Below, piece after piece: positions 5,792 to 5,812 of a stretch of 5,812 nucleotides of DNA (positions are counted from its first letter, which is position 1; each line of letters begins with the position of its first letter). A program made the position numbers and the translations under genes. The notes below the pieces were generated by a model. The model worked only from the letters and a program-made list of their open reading frames with translations, searched no databases and had not been told where the DNA came from. Source of the DNA: an uncultured Agathobaculum sp. (GTDB lineage Bacteria > Bacillota > Clostridia > Oscillospirales > Butyricicoccaceae); contig CALWEB010000137.1 in assembly GCA_944376955.1 (NCBI GenBank), positions 1 through 5,812 of the forward strand, given 5' to 3'.

Positions 5792-5812
5792 AGAACGCCT
5801 TCGGGATTTTCC
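5792..5812 (+). terminator. possible first half of an intrinsic terminator, cut by the window edge
   Basis: The bases after iolD end in a GC-rich arm (CGCCTTCGGGA) followed by TTTTCC, at the place where an operon terminator would sit. If the next bases read about CGAAGGCG plus a T-run, this is the rising arm and loop of a hairpin. The second arm lies outside the window, so this is a guess from layout. Confidence 0.35.

Overview
The window most likely comes from a Gram-positive, Firmicutes-type bacterium, probably a gut-associated member of the Clostridia. The evidence is strong AGGAGG-type ribosome binding sites, sigma-A-like promoters (TTGACA/TATAAT class with 17-18 bp spacers), a CcpA-type cre-like site, an SdpR/SdpI pair, and a moderately GC-rich, strongly biased codon use in the metabolic genes. 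The genus cannot be fixed from the sequence alone.

Layout. Bases 1-2597 are read leftwards (minus strand). In transcription order they hold an AraC-family regulator (1716-2597), ribosomal protein S20 rpsT (1318-1581) with its own promoter and an intrinsic terminator, and then a compact three-gene operon. That operon encodes a small membrane zinc-ribbon protein (909-1145), an SdpR-like ArsR repressor (628-912) and an SdpI-like membrane protein (644 to the left edge, last codons missing). Bases 2936-5767 are read rightwards and hold iolB and iolD, two consecutive enzymes of myo-inositol breakdown. The 338-bp divergent region (2598-2935) between araC and iolB carries a promoter in each direction and several candidate operators.

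How the genes work together. IolD opens the ring of trihydroxycyclohexane-1,2-dione to give 5-deoxy-glucuronate, and IolB isomerises that product to 2-deoxy-5-keto-gluconate, so the operon encodes steps in reverse pathway order. The divergent AraC regulator is the natural candidate for inositol-responsive control. The cre-like site on the iolB -35 suggests sugar repression on top. The sdp-like operon resembles the Bacillus SdpR/SdpI immunity and autoregulation module. Here it is preceded by an unfamiliar membrane zinc-ribbon gene and controlled by a promoter bracketed by two related palindromic sites. No toxin gene is visible.

Most of the window is conventional. The parts deserving a second look are the extra gene and twin operators of the sdp-like operon, and the layered regulatory DNA upstream of iolB, including a perfect A/T-rich inverted repeat that runs into its Shine-Dalgarno sequence.
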